37,065 bases of DNA from Nonomuraea longispora (GTDB lineage: Bacteria > Actinomycetota > Actinomycetes > Streptosporangiales > Streptosporangiaceae), in the NCBI RefSeq assembly GCF_004348345.1, contig NZ_SMJZ01000075.1, positions 1 through 37,065 of the forward strand, written 5' to 3'. Made by a program: the position numbers and the translations under genes. Each line of letters opens with the position of its first letter. The stretch's first letter is position 1. Below, one piece after another: positions 9,148 through 16,921 of this stretch. Below the pieces are notes generated by a model, which was not told where the DNA came from, searched no databases, and saw only the letters and a list, made by a program, of their open reading frames with translations.

Positions 9148-10143
9148 ATGAGACGGCCGACGCTGGAAGCGGTCGCCGCCAGGGCGGGCGTGTCGCGCGC
9201 CACCGCTTCCCGGGTCGTCAACGGGCAGACGACGGTCGCGCCGGACATCCGCGACGCCGTGCTGCGCGCGATCGACGAGCTGGGCTACGTCCCCAACTCC
9301 GCCGCGCGCAGCCTCGTCACCCAGCGCACCGACTCGATCGCCCTGGTCGTCAGCGAGCCCGGCACCCGGGTCTTCTCCGAGGACCCGATGTTCTCCACGG
9401 CGATCAGGTCGGCCTCCATGGAGCTGGAGACGGTCAACAAGCAGGTCGTGCTCATGCTGGCCTCCTCTGCCAAGAGCCACGCGCGGGTGGAGCGCTATAT
9501 CTCGGGCGGCCACGTCGACGGCGTCATGCTGATCTCCATGCACGGCGCCGACCCGCTGCCGTCGGCCCTGTCACGGTTGCGCGTCCCCGTGGTCTCCTAC
9601 GGCCGGCCCGCCGTCCCCGTGCAGATCCCCTACGTCGACAACGACAACATCGGGGGCGCGGAGGCCGGGGTGCGGCACCTGGTGGAGACGGGCCGGCGCC
9701 GGATCGCCACGATCGCCGGCCCGCAGGACATGATCGGCGGTCAGGACCGCCTGACCGGCTACCGCAACGTGCTGCGCGACTCCGACCACCGCTCGATCGT
9801 GGCCGTCGGCGACTTCACGCGCGAGTCGGGGGCGGTGGCGATGCGCCAGCTTCTGCGCGACGATCCCGAGCTCGACGCCGTGTTCGTGGCCAACGACCTG
9901 ATGGCCGTCGGCGCGCTGCAGTCGTTGCGCCAGGCCGGTCGGCGGGTGCCCGACGACGTCGCCGTGGTGGGCTTCGACGACATCGAGGCGGCGAAATACA
10001 CCGAGCCGCCGCTGACCACGCTCCGCCATCCGGTCGCCGAGCAGGCGGCGGCCATGGTCAGGCTGCTGCTCGACCTCTTCGAGGGCGGCACGAGCGAGCC
10101 GGTGATCCTGCCCACCGAGCTGGTGGTCCGCGAGTCGGCCTGA
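9148..10143 (+). CDS. cebR: LacI-family repressor of the ceb-like operon
   Basis: 331 residues: N-terminal LacI helix-turn-helix with hinge (about 3-58; LEAVAARAGVSRATASRVV, then GYVPNSAARSLV), followed by a periplasmic-binding-protein-like sensor domain (VDGVMLISMHGADP, DNIGGAEAGVRHL, VVGFDDIEAAKYTEPPLTTLR). It lies 35 bases behind the beta-glucosidase on the same strand and likely shares its transcript, giving autoregulation. It probably binds the GAGCGCTC palindromes at 4569 and 4644 and is released by a beta-gluco-oligosaccharide, as CebR is. I see no good ribosome site before ATG 9148. Naming by context and resemblance. Confidence 0.82.
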   Translation: MRRPTLEAVAARAGVSRATASRVVNGQTTVAPDIRDAVLRAIDELGYVPNSAARSLVTQRTDSIALVVSEPGTRVFSEDPMFSTAIRSASMELETVNKQVVLMLASSAKSHARVERYISGGHVDGVMLISMHGADPLPSALSRLRVPVVSYGRPAVPVQIPYVDNDNIGGAEAGVRHLVETGRRRIATIAGPQDMIGGQDRLTGYRNVLRDSDHRSIVAVGDFTRESGAVAMRQLLRDDPELDAVFVANDLMAVGALQSLRQAGRRVPDDVAVVGFDDIEAAKYTEPPLTTLRHPVAEQAAAMVRLLLDLFEGGTSEPVILPTELVVRESA

Positions 10144-10151
10144 CAACGGCC

Positions 10152-10180
10152 TTGACAGCTCTGAGCGCTGCAACGACAGT
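10152..10180 (+). promoter_or_regulatory. Probable promoter of the phospholipase D-like gene
   Basis: TTGACA at 10152-10157, 17 bp, GACAGT at 10175-10180, about 40 bases before the ATG. The spacer holds CTGAGCGCTG, a weak echo of the GAGCGCTC operator core, too poor to call a site. Confidence 0.5.
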
Positions 10181-10219
10181 CGATCTCGACGATCATGCCC
10201 CACCCTCGAAGGGGATTTC

Positions 10220-11512
10220 ATGACCACGAGATCCGTCAGCCGCCGCGCCACGGTGGCGTTATGCCTGGCCGCCTCGCTCCTGGCCACCGGCCACCCGGCC
10301 GCCGCCGACCCCGCGCGGCCGACGGCGGTCACCGGCCCGCCCGTCCTGAACGCGCCCGTCTTCAACGATCCCACCGCCGACTCGGGCGTGCCCGGCACGC
10401 CGAGCGCCGCGCAGTCGGCCGTCATGGACCAGCTGATCAGGCTGATCCAGGCGGTGCGGCCCGGTGGCGACATCCGGTTCGTGATGCACCAGTTCTCCAC
10501 CGGCCAGCGGTCGAGCGAGGTGGCGAACGCGCTGGTCGCCGCCCACGAGCGCGGCGTGCGGGTGAAGGTCATCCTCGACAGCCGCGAAGACGCCTCCAAC
10601 GACGCCGTCGAGGCCCAGCTCACCGCCGCGCTCGGCACCTCGGAGAGCGCCGGCTCGTGGGTGGTGGGCTGTGAGTATCCCAACCCGTCCGCCGCCGACC
10701 GCGGGTGCATCGCGCGCAACTACCAGCACAACAAGTTCGCGCTCTTCTCCAACGTGCTGGTCGGCGGCACCGTGCATCCCAAGGTCGGCTTCCAGACGTC
10801 GTCGAACCTGTCCGACTGGTATCTGTACAACTCCTACAACGACGCCTACACCTTCACCGACGCCACGGTCTATGACGGCTATCTGACCTACTTCAACGAC
10901 CTGCGCGCGGGCCGGCGCACGTCGGTCAATCCCGGATATTTCTGGACCACGCCGACCGGCACTCCCATCCGGGCGATGTTCTTCCCCCGCCGGGTGTCGT
11001 CCGGCGACCCCGTGGTCAACATCCTGCGGCTCATCGAGTGCTCGTACAAGACCCCCGACGGCGTCACCCGGCAGACCGACATCCGCATGGCGCTCACGGC
11101 CTTCAACAAGAACCGCAAGGCCATCGCCAACGAACTGCTGCGGCTCAGGGGCAAGAACTGCTGGATCGACATCGTCTACTACGAGAACGCCGGCAACGCC
11201 ATGGAGAACGTCGACAGCGAGATCCGGAAGGTCCTCGCCACCACGGCCTCCAACGGGAAGAAGATGCAGGTCACGCCCTGCCGCTTCACCGTAGGCTCGC
11301 GCAGCGTGGTGCCGCACACCAAGCTCATGCTGCTGGACGGCTTCTACGACGACGACATCACGCCCCGCGTCTACACCGGAAGCGCGAACTTCACGTATCT
11401 GGAGAACGCCGACGACGCCTGGCTGCGGCTCTCCGGCCGCGCCCTGCACGACCAGTACGAGGCCTGGTTCAAGAGCATCCGTGGGGCCTGCGGCGGCCCG
11501 CCGCCCAGTTAG
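10220..11512 (+). CDS. Secreted phospholipase D-like protein
   Basis: 430 residues with a signal peptide (about 1-29, ending HPAAA). Two PLD-type HKD regions are seen. The first is HNKFALFS from His170, which has His and Lys172 but Ser177 where HxKx4D needs Asp. The second, HTKLMLLD, is complete (His366, Lys368, Asp373). Such half-degenerate first motifs occur in actinomycete secreted PLD-like proteins, so it may still be active, on phospholipid or another phosphodiester. AAGGGG lies 5-6 bases before the ATG. Codon 14, within the signal peptide, is TTA (10259-10261), suggesting developmental control. The gene ends convergently with the next one, sharing 4 bases. Confidence 0.82.
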   Translation: MTTRSVSRRATVALCLAASLLATGHPAAADPARPTAVTGPPVLNAPVFNDPTADSGVPGTPSAAQSAVMDQLIRLIQAVRPGGDIRFVMHQFSTGQRSSEVANALVAAHERGVRVKVILDSREDASNDAVEAQLTAALGTSESAGSWVVGCEYPNPSAADRGCIARNYQHNKFALFSNVLVGGTVHPKVGFQTSSNLSDWYLYNSYNDAYTFTDATVYDGYLTYFNDLRAGRRTSVNPGYFWTTPTGTPIRAMFFPRRVSSGDPVVNILRLIECSYKTPDGVTRQTDIRMALTAFNKNRKAIANELLRLRGKNCWIDIVYYENAGNAMENVDSEIRKVLATTASNGKKMQVTPCRFTVGSRSVVPHTKLMLLDGFYDDDITPRVYTGSANFTYLENADDAWLRLSGRALHDQYEAWFKSIRGACGGPPPS

Positions 11513-12033
11513 ACACGGAAGACGCGGAGCTGGAGCGCCAGCGTCGTGTAGTAGCCGACCAGTGTGGTCAGCTCGAACACGACGCTCTCCTCCAGCTTCG
11601 CGTATTCGTCGTCGTCGAGGTCGCCTCTGGCCACGAGGGCGCGGGCGACGTCGAGCACCGCCTGCTCGTCCTCGGGCAGTGACAGGGGCGAGCCGTCGCG
11701 CAGCGCCTGGAGCTGGTCGTCGGTGAATCCCAGGTCGCGGGCGATCGGCTCGTGGGCGGCCCGCTCGAACGCGCTGTCGTGGTGGCCGGCGACGACCAGG
11801 ATCGCCAGCTCTCGCGCCCGGTCGCTGAGCACCGTGCGGTAGCGGACGGCCGCACCGAGCTCCTGCAGCGCGTCTCCGACCGGCGGGCTCCGCAACATCG
11901 CGTTGAACGGGCCCGTCAGCCCGCCCTCCGGATCCACCATGAACGTGCCGCGCGGACCGGCGGTGATCTTGTCGTAGAGGGCGCGGGCGTGCGGCGTCAG
12001 GTCGTGCGGGGGCGTTCTGCGCAGGCGGGCCAT
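11509..12033 (-). CDS. Carboxymuconolactone decarboxylase-family protein
   Basis: 174 residues of the CMD/AhpD-like fold, all helical. The core LSDRARELAILVVAGHHDSAFERAAHEPIA is typical. It lacks the CxxC of AhpD peroxidases, so it is closer to the decarboxylase-like branch, whose members often have unknown substrates. I choose the ATG at 12033 (MARLRRTPP); a GTG at 12066 is in frame but lies in the promoter/operator region. The stop overlaps the stop of the PLD-like gene by 4 bases on the other strand. Divergent from the Lnt-like gene, with a shared operator-like repeat between them. Confidence 0.82.
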   Translation of the reverse strand: MARLRRTPPHDLTPHARALYDKITAGPRGTFMVDPEGGLTGPFNAMLRSPPVGDALQELGAAVRYRTVLSDRARELAILVVAGHHDSAFERAAHEPIARDLGFTDDQLQALRDGSPLSLPEDEQAVLDVARALVARGDLDDDEYAKLEESVVFELTTLVGYYTTLALQLRVFRV

Positions 12034-12059
12034 CAGGCGATGGTAACGGCCGACCTGTG

Positions 12060-12090
12060 TTGACACCGTATACCTCGATGTTTACGGTGT
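12060..12090 (+). promoter_or_regulatory. Promoter with overlapping long inverted repeat
   Basis: TTGACA (12060-12065), 17 bp, TACGGT (12083-12088) is a good actinomycete promoter for the Lnt-like gene. Over it lies the inverted repeat ACACCGTATAC (12063-12073), 6-nt spacer, GTTTACGGTGT (12080-12090), matching at 10 of 11 positions. The right arm runs into a second palindrome, GTGTATACAC (12087-12096). This is the form of a TetR- or GntR-type operator. No regulator gene lies next to it. Confidence 0.7.
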
Positions 12091-12116
12091 ATACACGCTG
12101 ACGAACGGGGGACCCC

Positions 12117-13583
12117 ATGGCATCACGGCTCAGAGCTCCGGCTGCGGTGGCGGCCTCGGCGCTGCTGTTCTTCTTCGGCACCGGCTTCGCGCCGATCCCG
12201 GGCCTCAGCTGGCTGGCGCCGCTGCCGGTGCTGCTGCTGGCGCCACGGGTGAGCGCGAGGGTGGCCTTCTGCGCCGCCTTCCTGGCATATCTGCTGGGCC
12301 TCGGCGGCCAGTTCGAGTTCTTCCTGAAGACGCCGTCGGTGCCGCTGCCCATCGGGATCGCCATCGTCGTCGGCTCCTCCCTGCTGTTCGGGCTGGTGGC
12401 CTGGCTGTTCCGGGCGCTCCTCCTGCGCGGGCTGCCGCTGCTCGCCGCGAGCGCGCCGCCCGCCGTGTGGGTGGCCTTCATGTACGTGACCGTCCTCGCC
12501 AACCCGACGGGCATCGTCTGGCCGCTGGCCACCTCTGTGGCCGACGTGCCCGTCGTCATCCAGATCGCCTCGGTGACGGGCGCGTGGGGCCTGGGGTTCG
12601 TCCTGCTCATGGTGCCGGCCGCCATCGTGGCGGTGACCTGGCCGGGAGCGCTGCCGGCGGCCCGGCTGCGCACCGGTGTCGCGGGGGCGGCGGCGTGCGC
12701 CGTCGTGCTCGGCTTCGGGGCGCTGCGCCTGGCCGACGCGGGCGAACCCGCCGTGCAGCGGGTTGCGGTCATGTCGGCGAGCCGCTTCCAGTGGGCCCCT
12801 GACGCAGCCGGTCCGGGAGGCCAGGCCCTGGTCAAGGACTACGCGCGGCAGATCGCCGAGCTGCCGGAGGGCACGATGGCCGTGCTGCCGGAGGGCGTCG
12901 TGGGCACCGACGAGGACAGCCTGGCCGGCGCGCTGCGGCCGCTGCGCACGGTCGCCCGCGAGCGCGGTGTCGACGTGGTGATCGGGATCGTGCACACGAC
13001 CCCGGAGATCAAGTACAACTACTCCGTGCACCTGCCGGCCGACGGATCTTCGCCGGTCTCCTACACGAAGTGGCACTTCGCCCCGGGGGCGCCCTTCCGC
13101 CGCGGCGACACGCTGGTCTTCGCGCACGGCCACGGGCACGACGTGGGCCTGGCCAACTGCATGGACCTCAACTTCCCGACGCCGATCCGCGGCTACGCCC
13201 TGGCGGGGGCGCGCCTGCTGGCGGCGCCGGCCGCCGACGAGTTCGGCAACGGCCGCCAGCACAGCCGCAACGCGCTGCTGCGCGGCGTGGAGAGCGGGGT
13301 CTCGGTGGCGTGGGCGGCGCAGCAGGGCACGCCGATGATCTCCGACCCGTGGGGGCGCGTGCTCGCCGAGACCGACACCGAGAGCAGCAGCCCGTTCGTC
13401 ACGGCCGCCGCCGGCGTGCCCGAGGGGCCGGGCACCACCGTCTACGCCCGCTTCGGCGACTGGTTCGCCTGGTTGTGCCTGCTGCTCGCGGCGGCCGGCG
13501 GGTTGCGGCTCGTCCGGCGCAGGCGATCGGCAGCCGAGACGGCCGTGACCCGCCGGACCGCCCACACCGTGGGCAGCGCCTGA
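12117..13583 (+). CDS. Apolipoprotein N-acyltransferase-like (Lnt/CN-hydrolase) membrane protein
   Basis: 488 residues. The N-terminal half has about six helices (FGTGFAPIPGLSWLAPLPVLLLA is the Lnt-type start), followed by an extracytoplasmic nitrilase domain and a final helix at about 447-465. The nitrilase triad is intact: Glu259 in AVLPEGVVG, Lys318 in YTKWHFAPGAP and Cys348 in ANCMDLNF. Lnt transfers an acyl chain from phospholipid to the N-terminal Cys of lipoproteins; actinomycetes often carry several Lnt-like copies, so the substrate here is not certain. The ATG at 12117 follows GGGGGACC. The gene converges with the GH13 gene, 4 bases apart, leaving no room for a terminator. Confidence 0.85.
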   Translation: MASRLRAPAAVAASALLFFFGTGFAPIPGLSWLAPLPVLLLAPRVSARVAFCAAFLAYLLGLGGQFEFFLKTPSVPLPIGIAIVVGSSLLFGLVAWLFRALLLRGLPLLAASAPPAVWVAFMYVTVLANPTGIVWPLATSVADVPVVIQIASVTGAWGLGFVLLMVPAAIVAVTWPGALPAARLRTGVAGAAACAVVLGFGALRLADAGEPAVQRVAVMSASRFQWAPDAAGPGGQALVKDYARQIAELPEGTMAVLPEGVVGTDEDSLAGALRPLRTVARERGVDVVIGIVHTTPEIKYNYSVHLPADGSSPVSYTKWHFAPGAPFRRGDTLVFAHGHGHDVGLANCMDLNFPTPIRGYALAGARLLAAPAADEFGNGRQHSRNALLRGVESGVSVAWAAQQGTPMISDPWGRVLAETDTESSSPFVTAAAGVPEGPGTTVYARFGDWFAWLCLLLAAAGGLRLVRRRRSAAETAVTRRTAHTVGSA

Positions 13584-13587
13584 GCGG

Positions 13588-15114
13588 TCAGCTCGCGGTC
13601 AGCCAGACCGTGGTGTCCGGGGGCAGCGCGCCGTCGTCCAGCGGCCCGCTGGCCAGGACGACCTCGCCGGCGGGCACCGGCACCGGGCCGTGGCCCAGAT
13701 TGGTGACGCAGGTCAGGCCCGACTCCCGGGCGAAGGCCAGCACCTCCTCCCCCAGCGGCAGCCAGGTCATGGTGCCGTCGCCCAGCCGGTCGCGCCGGAT
13801 GGCCAGGGCCGCCCTGTAGAGGGTGAGCATCGACCCCAGATCCGTACGCTGGGCCTCGGCGGTGAGCTTGCGCCAGCTCTCCGGCTGCGGCAACCACGGC
13901 GTGCCGGTGCCGGTGCCGGTGCCGAAGCCGAACGGCGGCTCGTCGCCCGACCAGGGCAGCGGCACCCGGCAGCCGTCGCGGCCCGGGTTCGCCCCGCCCG
14001 ACCTGGCGAACATCGGGTCCTGGCGGAGCTCGTCCGGGAGGTTCTCCACCTCCGGCAGGCCCAGCTCGTCGCCCTGGTAGACGTAGACCGAGCCGGGCAG
14101 CGCCATCGACAGCAGCGCCGCCGCCCGCGCCCGCCGGCGGCCCAGCTCCGGGTCCGACGGGGTGCCGTGCAGGCGCCCGCCGTGCTCGAACGCGGTGTCG
14201 GCGCGGCCGTAGCGGGTGACGGGCCTCGTCACGTCGTGGTTGGACAACACCCACGTGGGCGGAGCCCCGATCGGGGTGTGGGTGGACAACGTCAGGTCGA
14301 TGACCCGGCGCAGCTCGGCGGGGTCCCACGGGCAGGACAGGAAGTCGAAGTTGAAGGCCGTGTGCAACTCGTCGGGGCGCAGGTAGCGGGCGAACCGCTC
14401 CTGGTCGGGCAGCCAGACCTCGCCGATCAGGACGCGCTCCCCGTACTCGTCGGCGACCTCGCGCCACCGCCGGTAGACGTCGTGGACCTCGTCGAGGTCC
14501 TCGTAACCGGTATCCGACTTGTACAGCAGGGCCGCCGAGTCGATGCGGAAGCCGTCGACGCCGCGCTCGAACCAGAACCGCAGCACCTCCTCGAACTCCT
14601 GGTGCACCTCCGGGTTCGCCCAGTTGAGGTCGGGCTGCTCGGGGGCGAACAGGTGGAGGTACCACTGCCCGTCGGGCACCTGGGTCCAGGCGGGGCCGCC
14701 GAAGATGGACCGCCAGTCGTTCACCGGCTCGTCGGCGAACCAGAACCGGTCACGGGCCGCCGGGTTCGCCAGCGCCTCCTTGAACCAGGCGCTCTCCGTC
14801 GAGCTGTGGTTCGGCACCACGTCGATGATGACCCTGATGTCCAGCTCGTGCGCCTCGGCGATGAAGTGCTCCGCCTCGGCGAGCGTGCCGAAGACCGGCT
14901 CGATGTCGCGGTAGTCGGCCACGTCGTACCCGCCGTCGGCCATGGGCGACGGATACCACGGGTTCAGCCAGATGGCGTCGATCCCCAGGTCCTTCAGGTA
15001 CGGCAGGCGGGCGCGCAGACCGGCGAGGTCGCCCACGCCGTCGCCGTTGCCGTCGGCGAAGCTACGCAGGTAGACCTGGTAGATCGCGGCCCCCCGCCAC
15101 CACGTTTGCGACAT
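13588..15114 (-). CDS. aglA: GH13 alpha-glucosidase (AglA-like)
   Basis: 508 residues, GH13 oligo-glucosidase type: region I DVVPNH, nucleophile Asp192 in GFRIDSA, acid/base Glu232 in GEVW, and SNHD with the third catalytic Asp. No signal peptide, so it hydrolyses alpha-glucosides in the cytoplasm. It is last in the operon aglEFGA, 4 bases after the permease. A run of about four GTGCCG hexamers (13901-13924) encodes a Gly-Thr stretch in the loop near FGFGTGTGT; such repeats can change length. Substrate (maltose, isomaltose, nigerose or sucrose types) cannot be read directly; the divergent GH87 gene points to alpha-1,3-linked sugars. Confidence 0.9.
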   Translation of the reverse strand: MSQTWWRGAAIYQVYLRSFADGNGDGVGDLAGLRARLPYLKDLGIDAIWLNPWYPSPMADGGYDVADYRDIEPVFGTLAEAEHFIAEAHELDIRVIIDVVPNHSSTESAWFKEALANPAARDRFWFADEPVNDWRSIFGGPAWTQVPDGQWYLHLFAPEQPDLNWANPEVHQEFEEVLRFWFERGVDGFRIDSAALLYKSDTGYEDLDEVHDVYRRWREVADEYGERVLIGEVWLPDQERFARYLRPDELHTAFNFDFLSCPWDPAELRRVIDLTLSTHTPIGAPPTWVLSNHDVTRPVTRYGRADTAFEHGGRLHGTPSDPELGRRRARAAALLSMALPGSVYVYQGDELGLPEVENLPDELRQDPMFARSGGANPGRDGCRVPLPWSGDEPPFGFGTGTGTGTPWLPQPESWRKLTAEAQRTDLGSMLTLYRAALAIRRDRLGDGTMTWLPLGEEVLAFARESGLTCVTNLGHGPVPVPAGEVVLASGPLDDGALPPDTTVWLTAS

Positions 15115-15118
15115 GCGC

Positions 15119-16054
15119 TCATCCCTTGATGCTTCCGGCGGTGAGTCCCGCCATGATGTGCCGTTGGAAGATGAAGAAAACGATGATCATGGGAATGCCG
15201 GCGATGACCAGGCCGCCCATGACATGGTTCTGCGTCACCGCTCCCGCCGTCTGCGACAGGCCCACACTGATGGTCATCTTCTCGCTGTCGGTCATGACCA
15301 GCAGCGGCAGGACGAAGTCCTTGAACGCGGTGACGATCGTGAGGATGGAGACCACGCCCAGGATCGGCCTGGAGACCGGCAGCACGACCGACCACAACAC
15401 CCGCACGGGGCCGGCGCCGTCGATCTGCGCCGCCTCGATGAGCTCGCGGGAAATGGAGTCGAAGAAGCGTTTGAGCAGGAAAATGTTGAAGCCGTTGGCG
15501 GCCGCGGGGAGCCACAGGCCCCACGGGTTGTTGAGCAGCCCCAGGTCCACGATCGTGACGTAGAGCGGGATGAGGATCACCATCGGCGGGATCATCAGCG
15601 TGGCCAGCATGGCGCCGAGGATGACGTTGCCGAACACCGGCCGCAGCTTCGACAGCGCGTACGCGGCCGTGACGTCCACCGCCATGGAGAACAACCACGC
15701 GCCCAGCGCGTAGTAGACGGTGTTGGCCAGCAGCGTACCGATGTCGAACAGGTCCCACGCCTCGACGAACGCGTCCGCCGTCGGGTCGGCGGGGAAGAGC
15801 GACGGCGGCATCTCGGCGATCTCCTCCGGCGTCTTCATCGCGCCGGTGACCATCCAGTAGAGCGGGAAGACGAAGGCCAGGGTGAACAGCACGATGACCG
15901 CGGCCAGCACCAGCCAGTAGATCCGCCGTCCCCACCTGCTGTTGAGCTGGTGCGGCGAGACGATCGTGCGGAACTGCACGTGGATGGGCCTGGGCCGGCG
16001 GGCCCTGCCCGGCCTGCGCCGCGCGCTCGCGCGGACGTCCGTGGCGGAGGTCAT
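15119..16054 (-). CDS. aglG: ABC alpha-glucoside permease, MalG type (AglG-like)
   Basis: 311 residues: a cytoplasmic Arg-rich leader of about 45 residues, then about six helices starting IYWLVLAAVIVLFTLAFVFPLYW. The EAA loop is ELIEAAQIDGAGPVRVLWSVVLP. The ATG at 16054 overlaps the preceding permease stop by 4 bases. Forms the membrane channel with that subunit. As in the ceb-like operon there is no ATPase gene, so a shared MsiK-type ATPase is expected. Confidence 0.87.
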   Translation of the reverse strand: MTSATDVRASARRRPGRARRPRPIHVQFRTIVSPHQLNSRWGRRIYWLVLAAVIVLFTLAFVFPLYWMVTGAMKTPEEIAEMPPSLFPADPTADAFVEAWDLFDIGTLLANTVYYALGAWLFSMAVDVTAAYALSKLRPVFGNVILGAMLATLMIPPMVILIPLYVTIVDLGLLNNPWGLWLPAAANGFNIFLLKRFFDSISRELIEAAQIDGAGPVRVLWSVVLPVSRPILGVVSILTIVTAFKDFVLPLLVMTDSEKMTISVGLSQTAGAVTQNHVMGGLVIAGIPMIIVFFIFQRHIMAGLTAGSIKG

Positions 16055-16917
16055 GCCGCGTCCTCCCTGGTCGTCCTGAGCTGGAGGGCCGCGAAGACGA
16101 GCAGGGCCAGCATGAGCATCATGCCGAGCGCGCCCGCCTGGCCGTAGTTCATCTGCGAGAACGCGAACTGGTACATCAGGTACGCCACGGACACCGTGGC
16201 GTTCTCCGGCCCGCCGCCGGTCAGCATGTACGGCTCGATGAACACCTGCATGGTGGCCACGATCTGCAACATGAGCATGAGGAGGAGGATGAGCCGGGTC
16301 TGCGGGATGGTGACGTGCCGGATGCGCTTGAGGATGCCGGCCCCGTCGAGCTCGGCGGCCTCGTACAGCTCGGGTGGGATGTTCTGCAGTGCGGCGAGAT
16401 AGATGAGCGTCGCGCTGCCCATGTTCATCCACGTCGAGACGAGCACCAGCGAGATCAGCGCCGTGGACGAGCTGTCGAGCCAGGCCAGCGGCGGCAGGCC
16501 GACGGCGCCGAGCACCTGGTTGAACAGTCCGGGGCCCGGGTCGTAGAACCACCGGAACAGCAGCACCGCCACGATCGGCGGCAACATGACCGGCAGGTAG
16601 ACGACGAAGCGCAGGTAGGCGCGGGCGTGGCGCAGCTCGTTCAGCACGAGCGCGACGACGAACGGCACGGCGTAGCCGCACAGCAGCGCGAGGAGAGTGA
16701 ACTCCACGGTGTTCAGCCAGGCCTGGCCGAAGGCGGGGTCCTGGACGGCCGCCGTGAAGTTGTCCAGGCCCACCCATTCGGGCGGGTTGATCAGGTCGGT
16801 CTTCTGGAAGCTCAGCACGAACTCCCTGACCATCGGATACCAGGCGAACACCGCGAAACAGGCCAGCGCCGCGCACAGGAACCCGTAGGCCGTCAGATTG
16901 CGCCTCACGATCGCCAT
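16051..16917 (-). CDS. aglF: ABC alpha-glucoside permease, MalF type (AglF-like)
   Basis: 288 residues, about six membrane helices, EAA loop ELYEAAELDGAGILKRIRHVTIP. The start is 4 bases after the binding-protein stop, and the end overlaps the next permease (ATGA). It is short at the N-terminus compared with MalF of enterics, as usual for the actinomycete type. Role follows from the operon: binding protein, two permeases, alpha-glucosidase. Confidence 0.87.
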   Translation of the reverse strand: MAIVRRNLTAYGFLCAALACFAVFAWYPMVREFVLSFQKTDLINPPEWVGLDNFTAAVQDPAFGQAWLNTVEFTLLALLCGYAVPFVVALVLNELRHARAYLRFVVYLPVMLPPIVAVLLFRWFYDPGPGLFNQVLGAVGLPPLAWLDSSSTALISLVLVSTWMNMGSATLIYLAALQNIPPELYEAAELDGAGILKRIRHVTIPQTRLILLLMLMLQIVATMQVFIEPYMLTGGGPENATVSVAYLMYQFAFSQMNYGQAGALGMMLMLALLVFAALQLRTTREDAA

Positions 16918-16921
16918 AGGG

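Noticed and set aside
10161..10170. CTGAGCGCTG as a further ceb-type operator before the PLD-like gene
   Set aside because: Only GAGCGCT is shared and the flanks are not symmetric in the way of the two sites at 4569 and 4644.
10259..12835. An 858-codon minus-strand open frame across three genes
   Set aside because: Crosses well-supported PLD-like, CMD-like and Lnt-like genes; composition of an antisense shadow.
13901..13924. GTGCCG repeats as a regulatory or mobile repeat
   Set aside because: They are in frame within the GH13 gene and encode a short Gly-Thr loop; a coding microsatellite only.
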